Source of the DNA: UBA8106 sp913052135
GTDB lineage: Bacteria > Acidobacteriota > Vicinamibacteria > Vicinamibacterales > UBA823
Assembly (NCBI GenBank): GCA_913052135.1
Contig: CAJXDY010000011.1
Span: 1 to 55,047, forward strand
Direction: 5' to 3'
Length of the DNA stretch: 55,047 nt
Positions 26,851 to 35,181 of this stretch are shown here, in pieces; the first letter of the stretch is position 1; every line of letters starts with the position of its first letter. The position numbers and the translations under genes are program-made. Below the pieces are notes generated by a model, which was given only the letters and a program-made list of their open reading frames with translations, was not told the origin of the DNA and did not search any database.

Positions 26851-28564
26851 CCCTAACAAGGTCGAAGGTGGAGGTTCTGCGCAATCGAAAACTCGTACGA
26901 GGAGTGCAAAGTCATCAATTATCAGTTCTGAGACGACACACCAGCAGTTAGATGTAACAGCACGTGAATCGCCAGCTTGTAAAAAGCAGACTGTGACCAG
27001 TTCTGGGCATCCCGTAGCGCCATTCTACGAATCGGACGATCTTTCCGACCTTGATTATCAACGTGATCTGAATGACCCAGGCGAGTTTCCATATACACGT
27101 GGGATTCATCCGACCGGTTACCGAGGAAAGCTGTGGACGATGCGTCAATTTGCGGGTTTTGGCACACCTGAAGAAACCAACAATCGATACCATCAATTGA
27201 TAGCAGCTGGCGGCACTGGTCTTAGCGTTGCATTCGACTTACCAACATTAATGGGCAGAGACCCCGATGATCCCTTATCGGCAGGCGAAATAGGCAAATG
27301 TGGTGTGAGCGTAGCGTCTCTGGCTGACATGGAACGTCTCTTCGCTGGTATCAAATTGTCAGACGTCACAACATCCATGACGATCAACTCATCTGCGCCA
27401 ATGTTACTGGCTATGTACTTAGTGTTGGCCGAGCGGCAGGGTGTCGATTGGCAACAGGTGGCTGGAACGATTCAGAACGATATCTTGAAAGAGTTTATTG
27501 CGCAAAAGGAGTACATTTATCCTCCGCGGCCATCGATGCGCCTGATCACTGATGTATTTGCATTTTGTGGTGAGCAGGCACCAAAGTGGAACACTATCTC
27601 CGTTAGTGGCTACCACATCCGAGAGGCCGGCTCCACGGCAGCCCAGGAACTAGCGTTTACACTGCGTGACGGCATTGAATATGTCCAATATGGTATCGAT
27701 GCTGGGTTGGACGTTGATACATTCGCACCACGAATGTCGTTCTTTTTTAACGCGCACTCTGATTTTTTTGAAGAAATTGCTAAGTACCGAGCTGCTCGAA
27801 AAATCTGGAGCCATGTTATGCGCAACCGATTCCATGCGAAGGATGATCGTTCATGGAAATTGCGGTTTCATAGTCAAACAGCTGGCGGGTCACTTACTGG
27901 CCAGCAAGCGTATAACAATGTCATGCGTACAACATGGCAAGCACTAGCCGCTGTGATGGGTGGAACAAACTCATTGCACACTTGCTCGCTTGATGAAGCT
28001 TTGGCTTTACCGACGTCTGATGCTGCGACACTGGCACTTCGGACACAACAAATCATCGCGCATGAAACTGGTATTACCGAGGTAGCGGATCCACTGGGTG
28101 GTTCATATTTGATCGAGACATTGACGCGTGAGATGGAACATAAAGTAAATTCCTATTTTAAAGCGATCGATGATTGTGGTGGTATGGTGGAAGCAATTGA
28201 GCAGGGATATCCCCAACGAGAAATTGCTGAAAGTGCTTACCGAGATCAAAAGCGTGTGGAGTCTGGCGAGCGTGCAGTCGTTGGTGTTACGACCTTTGTA
28301 GACGATGGTGATGCTAAAATTCCAACGTTATATATCGATGAGTCGACAGAACAGAAGCAGTTGGATCAGTTGCAGCTATTAAAGCGAAAACGCGATACTG
28401 ATCGAGTCGCGCGCGCCCTTGAGCAGGTGCGTGCAGCTGCGGATGGCACTACGAATATGATGGAACCCCTGTTGGACGCAGTACGGGTTTATGCGACATT
28501 GGGAGAAATGTGTAACGCTCTTCGGGATGTGTGGGGTGAGTACGAAGAGACACCAATGATTTAG
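26813..28564 (+). CDS. B12-dependent acyl-CoA mutase large subunit, isobutyryl-CoA mutase-like
   Basis: A 583-residue catalytic subunit of the methylmalonyl-CoA mutase family, without its own B12 domain. YTRGIHPTGYRGKLWTMRQFAG is followed by GLSVAFDLPTLMGRD, and the cofactor-contact His268 is in SGYHIREAG. Two positions that set substrate choice read Phe113 (RQFAGFG; Tyr89 in methylmalonyl-CoA mutase) and Gln231 (EFIAQKEY; Arg207 in that enzyme). Phe and Gln at these places are established for isobutyryl-CoA mutase. Hence n-butyryl/isobutyryl-CoA isomerisation is more likely than methylmalonyl-CoA. The first ~65 residues are a Ser/Thr/Lys-rich extension, and a GTG at 26831 is an alternative start. 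The B12 subunit follows. Confidence 0.88.
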   Translation: MERRAKVSSSSRNPNKVEGGGSAQSKTRTRSAKSSIISSETTHQQLDVTARESPACKKQTVTSSGHPVAPFYESDDLSDLDYQRDLNDPGEFPYTRGIHPTGYRGKLWTMRQFAGFGTPEETNNRYHQLIAAGGTGLSVAFDLPTLMGRDPDDPLSAGEIGKCGVSVASLADMERLFAGIKLSDVTTSMTINSSAPMLLAMYLVLAERQGVDWQQVAGTIQNDILKEFIAQKEYIYPPRPSMRLITDVFAFCGEQAPKWNTISVSGYHIREAGSTAAQELAFTLRDGIEYVQYGIDAGLDVDTFAPRMSFFFNAHSDFFEEIAKYRAARKIWSHVMRNRFHAKDDRSWKLRFHSQTAGGSLTGQQAYNNVMRTTWQALAAVMGGTNSLHTCSLDEALALPTSDAATLALRTQQIIAHETGITEVADPLGGSYLIETLTREMEHKVNSYFKAIDDCGGMVEAIEQGYPQREIAESAYRDQKRVESGERAVVGVTTFVDDGDAKIPTLYIDESTEQKQLDQLQLLKRKRDTDRVARALEQVRAAADGTTNMMEPLLDAVRVYATLGEMCNALRDVWGEYEETPMI

Positions 28565-28636
28565 ACGCAGGTTGCACATTACAGCATGCTTACCATCGAG
28601 TGCTTGCTAGAGATGGGTAGGCAGTGTGAGAGGGTG

Positions 28637-29044
28637 ATGCGAACAATTCGAGTGGTGATTGCTAAGTCTGGACTTGATGGGCACGACAGAGGTGCAAAAG
28701 TGGTCGCTCGGGCGTTACGGGATTCTGGGATGGAAGTCATCTACACGGGTCTTCGCCAAACGCCTGAACAAATTGTTGAAACGGTGTTACAAGAAGATGC
28801 GGACGTTATCGGGTTATCTATTCTCTCAGGTGCACATAATCATGTGTGTCCTCGCATTGCAGAACTTTTAAAGATAAAGGGTATGAAGGACGTCCTCATT
28901 GTTGTGGGTGGAATTATTCCAGATGTTGACATTCCAAAATTACGTGCGGTTGGAGTTAAGGGTATTTTTCTCCCTGGTAGCCCCATGCAAGATATTGTCA
29001 ATTTCATTCGCGAACATGTGCGTCCCTCGGCTGTATCTAAGTGA
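28637..29044 (+). CDS. B12-binding small subunit of acyl-CoA mutase
   Basis: A 135-residue cobalamin-binding protein. KSGLDGHDRGAKVVARAL contains the DxHxxG motif whose His ligates cobalt in the base-off/His-on mode. GLSILSGAH and VVGGIIPDVDIP are the other cofactor-contact loops. YTGLRQTPEQIVETVLQEDAD is close to what I recall of isobutyryl-CoA mutase small subunits. The ATG at 28637 is chosen because it gives the usual N-terminus (MRTIRVVIAK); GAGAGG is only 4 bases upstream, and the GTG at 28634 is a close alternative. It lies 72 bases after the large subunit, and the two form one split enzyme. Confidence 0.92.
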   Translation: MRTIRVVIAKSGLDGHDRGAKVVARALRDSGMEVIYTGLRQTPEQIVETVLQEDADVIGLSILSGAHNHVCPRIAELLKIKGMKDVLIVVGGIIPDVDIPKLRAVGVKGIFLPGSPMQDIVNFIREHVRPSAVSK

Positions 29045-29172
29045 TACAGGGCGTTACATCTCACGTCTTCTTGACCTGTTTATCACCTATAGGTAGTCTC
29101 AAATAAGTATGGCGCGCCGAATTCTATTAACTGATCACCACCTTTCACTAGTGTGCGGAAGTCTATTTTCTT

Positions 29173-31842
29173 ATGTCTAAGGCACAGTTATCGAAGACGT
29201 TCGAACACGACAAAGTAGATCCAAAGTGGTACGCATACTGGGAATCGGTAAATGCGTTTCGCGCGAATCCTAAAACTACACGTCCACCATTTAGTATGGT
29301 CCTCCCTCCACCTAATGTAACTGGATGGTTACACATTGGTCACGCACTCAATCAGACACTGCCAGATATTATTGCGAGGTGGCAGAGGATGCGTGGCTTT
29401 GATGTGTTGTGGTTACCAGGGACTGACCACGCAGGTATCGCGACGCAAAATGTTGTTGAGAAACAATTGGCAGCTGAAGGCACTACTCGGGATGCCCTTG
29501 GTCGTGAGGCATTCGAAGCCCGAGTACGTGCATGGGCAGAGCAGAGCAAAGGGACGATTGTTGGCCAAATGCAACGGTTGGGTTCATCGGTCGACTGGAG
29601 TCGTGAACGATTCACGCTTGATGAGAGCCTTTCCCGAGCGGTTCGCCGAGTGTTTGTTTCATTGTACAAAGAAGGGTTGATCTATCGGGGTAACTACATT
29701 GTCAATTGGTGTCCTCGCTGCTCCACAGCCTTGTCAGATTTAGAGGTGGTCCATAAGGAAACGGACGGCAAGTTATACCATGTGCAGTACGCCTTGGTAG
29801 ACGATGAAGGCGCGCTCACTATTGCTACTACTAGGCCCGAGACGATGCTCGGTGATACCGCGATAGCGGTCCATCCAGAGGACTCTCGTTACCGATCTTT
29901 AGTTGGGCGTCGAGTATTCCTGCCAATCATTGGCCGAGAACTGCCAATTATTGCCGACGAATTTGTTGATCAGGCCTTTGGAACGGGAGTAGTTAAGGTA
30001 ACACCCGCTCACGATCACAATGACTTTGCGATTGGGCAGCGGCACAATTTGCAGCAAATCTCTGTGATCGACGAAGCTGGACATCTGACAAAGGAGGCAG
30101 GTCCCTATGCAGGACAGGATTGCCTCACCGCACGAAGAGCCTTAGTTGAACGTTTAGAGCAGGAAGGTTTTCTCGTGAAGGTTGAGGATCACCGTCACGC
30201 TATCGGACATTGCCAACGCTGCGACACTATTGTCGAGCCTTTAGTATCGAATCAGTGGTTCGTGAGTATCAAGACTTTAGCAGAGCCTGCGATCGACGCT
30301 GTCAAGGATGGGCGCATTACCTTCGTCCCAGCAAATTGGGAAAAGACTTACTTTGAGTGGATGACCAACATTCATGATTGGTGTATTTCGAGGCAATTAT
30401 GGTGGGGACACCGCATACCAGCCTGGTATTGCGAGGCCTGTGACAAGCTCCTAGTGGAGGAAACTCCCCCAGAACGATGCTCCTGTGGCGGTGCGTTACG
30501 TCAGGAAACCGATGTTCTTGACACCTGGTTTAGTTCTGCATTGTGGCCCTTTAGCACCATGGGATGGCCAGAACGGTCCATCGATCTAGAGCGCTACTAT
30601 CCAACGACCCTCATGATTACCGGCCTTGACATCATCTTTTTTTGGGTTGCACGCATGATCATGTTGGGACTTAAGTTTGGCGATGATGTGCCATTTCGGA
30701 CGGTGTTCATTTCGTCCCTCGTGCGTGATGAACAAGGGAAAAAAATGAGTAAGTCCAAGGGTAATGTTGTTGATCCCGTGGATTTAATGGACGATATCGG
30801 AGCCGATGCTTTGCGATTCACTTTAACGGCGCTTGCGTCACCTGGGATGGACATCGCGCTTTCTGAAGGTCGATTACGTGGTTCTCGTCAATTTGTAAAT
30901 AAGATTTGGAATGCTTCTCGTTTTGTTCTGATGTACGTCAATGAGGTAGAGCGACGACCGGTTGTTCCTCAGGCGTCATCCACTGAGTTAGTCCATCGAT
31001 GGATTTTGCATCGCGTTAATGAATTGACCGGGGAGGTCAACGACGCGCTTGAAGCATATCGCTTTGACGTGGCAGCTGACCGACTCTATCAATTCTTCTG
31101 GCACGATTATGCAGATTGGTATATTGAGCTGGTCAAACCACACCTCAATGGAACCGGCGAAGTGCGTGACGTAGCGCTCGCGGTGCTTCTCGAAGTACAC
31201 GACAGAACATTAAGAATGCTGCATCCGGTCGTTCCTTTCATAACTGAGGAGGTATGGCAACAACTGCCACGGCACGCCGATACTGGACTCACGGCGGACG
31301 GTTGCCACCAGTCTATTACGTTGGCTGAGTTTCCTAAGAAACAAGATGCTTGGATTGACAATGAAGCCGCAGACTGTATGGAACTGCTTCAGGAAGTGAT
31401 TACGACCATTCGAACTGTTCGAGCTGAGTGGGGTGTGCCTAGGGTTCAAAAAATTACAGTTGTTGTGATAGGTGGGGACTTGGCCACTTTAAGTGTCCTC
31501 CGCACTCACGAAAGTTATATCTCTCAGCTTGCGGGTTTAGAGTCTCTGAAACTTGTCGATAAGCATGACAGAGAGCCGGATACGGTTGTACGTATCGTTC
31601 GGGACATGCAATTTTATGTGCTCCTTGCCGGGATTGTCGACCGCGAGGCCGAGCTTACTCGAGTCCGCAAGGAATTAGCGAAAATTGAAGCTCAGCAAAC
31701 CGCAAATGATGCGAAGCTCGGCAATCCAAAGTTTAGGGAACGTGCTGATCCAGATATCGTGGCGGAAGCCGTAGCGCGAGCCTCGACTCTGGATGAGCAG
31801 AAGAATAAATTGGTTCGGATTTTGGAGGAACTAGCACCTTGA
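29173..31842 (+). CDS. valS: Valine--tRNA ligase
   Basis: An 889-residue class I synthetase. HIGH is in GWLHIGHALNQTLPDI and KMSKS in GKKMSKSKGNVVDP. The editing domain has TTRPETMLGDTAIAV. A zinc-type cysteine cluster is in CPRCSTALSD and CEACDKL...CSCGGAL. The C-terminal coiled-coil arm is REAELTRVRKELAKIEAQQTAND. Length is normal for ValRS. No strong ribosome-binding site precedes the ATG. Its TGA overlaps the nadC ATG as TGATG, starting a tightly packed run. Confidence 0.97.
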   Translation: MSKAQLSKTFEHDKVDPKWYAYWESVNAFRANPKTTRPPFSMVLPPPNVTGWLHIGHALNQTLPDIIARWQRMRGFDVLWLPGTDHAGIATQNVVEKQLAAEGTTRDALGREAFEARVRAWAEQSKGTIVGQMQRLGSSVDWSRERFTLDESLSRAVRRVFVSLYKEGLIYRGNYIVNWCPRCSTALSDLEVVHKETDGKLYHVQYALVDDEGALTIATTRPETMLGDTAIAVHPEDSRYRSLVGRRVFLPIIGRELPIIADEFVDQAFGTGVVKVTPAHDHNDFAIGQRHNLQQISVIDEAGHLTKEAGPYAGQDCLTARRALVERLEQEGFLVKVEDHRHAIGHCQRCDTIVEPLVSNQWFVSIKTLAEPAIDAVKDGRITFVPANWEKTYFEWMTNIHDWCISRQLWWGHRIPAWYCEACDKLLVEETPPERCSCGGALRQETDVLDTWFSSALWPFSTMGWPERSIDLERYYPTTLMITGLDIIFFWVARMIMLGLKFGDDVPFRTVFISSLVRDEQGKKMSKSKGNVVDPVDLMDDIGADALRFTLTALASPGMDIALSEGRLRGSRQFVNKIWNASRFVLMYVNEVERRPVVPQASSTELVHRWILHRVNELTGEVNDALEAYRFDVAADRLYQFFWHDYADWYIELVKPHLNGTGEVRDVALAVLLEVHDRTLRMLHPVVPFITEEVWQQLPRHADTGLTADGCHQSITLAEFPKKQDAWIDNEAADCMELLQEVITTIRTVRAEWGVPRVQKITVVVIGGDLATLSVLRTHESYISQLAGLESLKLVDKHDREPDTVVRIVRDMQFYVLLAGIVDREAELTRVRKELAKIEAQQTANDAKLGNPKFRERADPDIVAEAVARASTLDEQKNKLVRILEELAP

Positions 31843-32702
31843 TGTCGGATGTTAAATTCGAACCTTTGGACCCCTTGGATTACCAAGGCCTAGTCCGTCA
31901 AGCACTTGATGAGGATCGAGGTGATGGGGATATTACGAGCGAGGGCTGTATTGCGGTCAGCACTCTGGCTAGAGCTCGTATCCTCATCAAGTCTGAATGT
32001 GTCTTGGCTGGTCTCGATGTCGCGATTGATGTGTTTCGACAAGTTGACGCTGCCACGCAAGTGATTCAACATCGGCAGGATGGATGTAAATGTAAAGTCG
32101 GTGAGATTGTGGCCGAAGTGACTGGTCTCGGCCTTGCATTATTAACGGCTGAGCGTACAGCTCTCAATTTTCTGCAGCGCTTATCTGGTATTGCTACACT
32201 CACGAGACGATTCGTGGATGCTAGTGGTGGACGGATTGTCGTCTTGGACACTCGAAAAACTACACCGACCTTGCGGACACTTGAAAAGTACGCCGTCCGT
32301 ATTGGCGGTGGTACCAATCATCGCTTCAGTTTGAATGATAGGGTGTTGATAAAAGATAACCACGTTGAGCTGGCAGGAGGTATCGAGTCTGCTTTGCGGA
32401 ACATTCGATCCCTGAAATCTGGTCATTCAGTGGAGATCGAGGTGCAAAACCTTGATCAAGTCGACGTAGCCCTCGCGGCCGGTGTCGATATTTTATTACT
32501 CGATAATATGTCGATCGACCAAATCAAAGAAGCTGTTCTACGCAGTCGAGGTCGAGCTGCGGTTGAAATTTCTGGCGGTGTCACATTGGAACGGATGGCA
32601 GCATTAGCAGATACTGGAGCGGAATATGTTTCGGTAGGTGCATTAACACATTCTGCACCGGCTGTTGATATGGGTGTGGAGATGGAAACGCTTCGGAGTT
32701 GA
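31842..32702 (+). CDS. nadC: Nicotinate-nucleotide diphosphorylase (quinolinate phosphoribosyltransferase)
   Basis: A 286-residue enzyme converting quinolinate and PRPP to nicotinate mononucleotide in NAD synthesis. EDRGDGDITSE is the N-terminal signature. AERTALNFLQRLSGIAT and LDTRKTTPTLRTLEKYAV are substrate-binding motifs, followed by IGGGTNHRFSLNDRVLIKDNH. The closing barrel motif is VEISGGV...VSVGALTHSAPAVDM. The start at 31842 overlaps the valS stop by one base, with GGAGG upstream. nadA and nadB are not in the window. Confidence 0.97.
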   Translation: MSDVKFEPLDPLDYQGLVRQALDEDRGDGDITSEGCIAVSTLARARILIKSECVLAGLDVAIDVFRQVDAATQVIQHRQDGCKCKVGEIVAEVTGLGLALLTAERTALNFLQRLSGIATLTRRFVDASGGRIVVLDTRKTTPTLRTLEKYAVRIGGGTNHRFSLNDRVLIKDNHVELAGGIESALRNIRSLKSGHSVEIEVQNLDQVDVALAAGVDILLLDNMSIDQIKEAVLRSRGRAAVEISGGVTLERMAALADTGAEYVSVGALTHSAPAVDMGVEMETLRS

Positions 32703-33550
32703 TGGGAAGGGTGACTTTCTTGCGACACCATAAGCCGGCGGGGCCGCTACCTAATCATTTGCAGTCGATGGTTTCGGCAAATGAGTCTCGGTTAGGTTGT
32801 TTTTTCGGAAACATTTTCTATTTTGACGAAGTCACATCTACAAATGATTTAGCCTTGGAGTGGGCAGCCAATGGTGCTACTGAAGGAACTGTCATCGTTG
32901 CTCGTGCCCAAACTGCTGGACGCGGTCGTCAAGGTCGCCGATGGGTCTCACCAGCAGATGTTGGCCTCTACGTATCATTGATTCTTCGGCCGTGTCGGGT
33001 TGTTCCATTGCTGACGCATACGGTGGGTGTTGCGTTGGCAGAGTCGCTTCGTGCCTTGACAGATCTCCAAATTGAACTTAAATGGCCAAACGATCTTGTT
33101 ATTAAAACCACAAAACAAGTTGTTTCAGAGTATCGAAAGGTTGGCGGTATTCTGACCGAATCTGCCGGACGTTCTGGATCGTGCCAATATGTTGTAGTCG
33201 GTTTTGGAATAAATTTGGAAGCCTCCAATTTACCCATTGAAGTGGCTAAACTAGCAACTTCGGTCGAAGCGGAACTGGGTGACAAAGTAGATTCGGCGAG
33301 GCTAATGGTCGAGTCACTTGCCGCGATCGTCAGGTGGCATAAGATTCTTCTGGAAGGACAAACGGATGTTATCCTGAACCGATGGAGGGCGTTGTCGCCT
33401 ACCTCTGAAGGGGCACACGTAGAATGGCGCGGTCAATCTGAATGGCATGGCGGGATGACCGTTGGTATTGATGATGGAGGAGCACTACTGGTGCGTAAGG
33501 AAAACCAGATCGAACGTGTGTTGGCTGGCGAGATTCGGTGGATCTTATGA
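32702..33550 (+). CDS. birA: Biotin--[acetyl-CoA carboxylase] ligase
   Basis: A 282-residue biotin protein ligase that attaches biotin to carboxylase carrier domains. EVTSTNDLALEWA and the nucleotide-binding QTAGRGRQGRRWVSP are the catalytic hallmarks. LKWPNDLV and VGGILTES follow, and the C-terminal SH3-like domain includes ALLVRKENQIERVLAGEI. There is no N-terminal helix-turn-helix, so it is a monofunctional ligase and not a repressor. The start at 32702 overlaps the nadC stop as TGATG; an internal ATG at 32768 is possible. It fits the run valS-nadC-birA-coaX. Confidence 0.94.
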   Translation: MGRVTFLRHHKPAGPLPNHLQSMVSANESRLGCFFGNIFYFDEVTSTNDLALEWAANGATEGTVIVARAQTAGRGRQGRRWVSPADVGLYVSLILRPCRVVPLLTHTVGVALAESLRALTDLQIELKWPNDLVIKTTKQVVSEYRKVGGILTESAGRSGSCQYVVVGFGINLEASNLPIEVAKLATSVEAELGDKVDSARLMVESLAAIVRWHKILLEGQTDVILNRWRALSPTSEGAHVEWRGQSEWHGGMTVGIDDGGALLVRKENQIERVLAGEIRWIL

Positions 33551-33614
33551 GAAAGAATAGTTTCTTTTTTAATTCAGTTTGCGAAGCTGAGTTACAGAAA
33601 TCTGGAATCTCAAT

Positions 33615-34406
33615 ATGCTGCTAGCTATTGATGTGGGTAACACCAATGTCGTGCTTGGCGTCTTTGATGGGGAAGAGCTGGTAGATAGTTGGCGTCTGGC
33701 GACGCTTGGTGAACGCACTGCTGACGAGTTAGGTATTCTTGTCAGCAGCCTTTTTTTAGATCGTAATATTGATAGATCTCAAATTACTGGTGTAATCATG
33801 GCATCCGTCGTTCCGCCGTTGACCGGAACCATAACAACCATGGTTGAACAATACTTCGGGCTTCAGGTGCAACTGGTCGAAGCTACGACTGACATAGGTA
33901 TGTCTGTGCGTTACGACAACCCCGAGGAAGTAGGGGCAGACCGGCTTGTTAATGGGGTAGCGGCTTTTGAACGACATGGTCGAGCAAAAAATGTTCCGGT
34001 GATTGTCGTAGACTTTGGGACTGCAACGACATTTGACGCGATTTCTATAGAGGGCGAATATTTGGGTGGTGTTATTTGTCCTGGTGTTCAAATTTCGTCG
34101 GACGCGCTGTTTCAGCACGCGGCACGATTACCACGAGTTGAGATGCGAAAGCCGCCACAACTCATCGGACGAACAACTGTCGGTTCGATACAGTCAGGGT
34201 TATTTTATGGTTATGTAGCTCTGGTGGAAGGGATCGTGCAACGACTTAAAAGTGAACTAGGTGGTGAAAAAGCTCAAACTATCTGTATAGCGACAGGCGG
34301 CATGGCCGATGTAATTGCTAACGAGACAAATTTAATAGAACACTTAGAACCCAATCTGGTTTTGCATGGATTACAAATGATCTGGGAGCGTATTCGTCAT
34401 GATTAA
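33615..34406 (+). CDS. coaX: Type III pantothenate kinase
   Basis: A 263-residue enzyme phosphorylating pantothenate in the first step of CoA synthesis. The phosphate-binding loop is LLAIDVGNTNVVLGVF. PEEVGADRLVNGVAA and VDFGTATTFDAIS are the other conserved motifs, and GTATT is diagnostic of type III. LGGVICPGVQISSDALF follows. Length is standard. It lies 64 bases after birA, an association seen in many bacteria. Confidence 0.97.
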   Translation: MLLAIDVGNTNVVLGVFDGEELVDSWRLATLGERTADELGILVSSLFLDRNIDRSQITGVIMASVVPPLTGTITTMVEQYFGLQVQLVEATTDIGMSVRYDNPEEVGADRLVNGVAAFERHGRAKNVPVIVVDFGTATTFDAISIEGEYLGGVICPGVQISSDALFQHAARLPRVEMRKPPQLIGRTTVGSIQSGLFYGYVALVEGIVQRLKSELGGEKAQTICIATGGMADVIANETNLIEHLEPNLVLHGLQMIWERIRHD

Positions 34407-34414
34407 GCCTTGTA

Positions 34415-35119
34415 ATGGCCCTACACTCCATGGATGTTTCTAACTACTGCCGTGAGGTTGAGACCTATCTTTGTAAGAAGAATGAAGGGCATCTGATTCG
34501 ACTTGTGGGGCCGGCATTTAATATGGTCCAAGGTTGGGCTGATGCAGGTATTCCACTGAAAGTTGTGTGCCGCGGTATCGACGAACGCATTTCACGCGTG
34601 AGCAGTATCGGACGTCGTCGACCATTGCGAATTGAATTCTGTGAACCTGATGTGCTTGCCCAGTTTGATGATTGGCGTAGGGCGGTGGGTGCTCAAGGTG
34701 AAAATATTCAGTCCACCTCAAGGAGTAAAAAACCTCCTAGTCTTTCGCGCCATTTGGATCGCTTGATGACCCGTCTCACAGCGATTCTTGTTGAGCCGGA
34801 ACCGTGGTTGGGCGTTCATGCTGTGCTTAACCAGACGTTGCAACAGCTTGATGGTTTACGGGCAGAAGCGAAAGGTGCACGTGGCGTGAAGCGGGCTAGG
34901 TTGAAAGAACAGTTAGCCTTGGTAGACGAAGCAATGCTGGTAGGGATCCAACAGCACGTTGATTCCGATCTGTGCAAGGCGTTGCAGAGACAGGCCCTTC
35001 AAGACCTTGAACCTTTTCGCGATCGAATGTCTTTTGATGTGTTTCAGGAAGCTGCTACTCGCAGTGCTGATCGTCTTATCCGAGAGAAGTTAGGTTTACC
35101 GCATTTCGTTATTGAATAA
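34415..35119 (+). CDS. Conserved-looking helical protein, function unknown
   Basis: A 234-residue protein that I do not recognise. No signal peptide or membrane segment is visible. The first 100 residues contain YCREVETYLCKKNEGHLIRLVGP and, later, RRPLRIEFCEPDVLAQFDDWRR. Next is a polar linker (GENIQSTSRSKKPPSL). The rest is rich in long helices with charged repeats (LKEQLALVDEAMLVGIQQHV), ending in TRSADRLIREKLGLPHFVIE. Three cysteines fall in the N-terminal part, without a clear zinc pattern. It begins 8 bases after coaX, so it is probably cotranscribed. An alternative start is the ATG at 34430; neither has a good ribosome-binding site. Confidence 0.6.
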   Translation: MALHSMDVSNYCREVETYLCKKNEGHLIRLVGPAFNMVQGWADAGIPLKVVCRGIDERISRVSSIGRRRPLRIEFCEPDVLAQFDDWRRAVGAQGENIQSTSRSKKPPSLSRHLDRLMTRLTAILVEPEPWLGVHAVLNQTLQQLDGLRAEAKGARGVKRARLKEQLALVDEAMLVGIQQHVDSDLCKALQRQALQDLEPFRDRMSFDVFQEAATRSADRLIREKLGLPHFVIE

Positions 35120-35181
35120 ATCTTCTCGGCCTATTTATGGGTATTCTTGGTTTAAGAGATCTTCCCAATAGTGGTTGCTGA

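Noticed and set aside
29058..29095. Promoter before valS (TTGACC, 17 bases, TAGTCT)
   Set aside because: The -10 matches only 3 of 6 positions; too weak to list, though an ACCTATAGGT palindrome is nearby.
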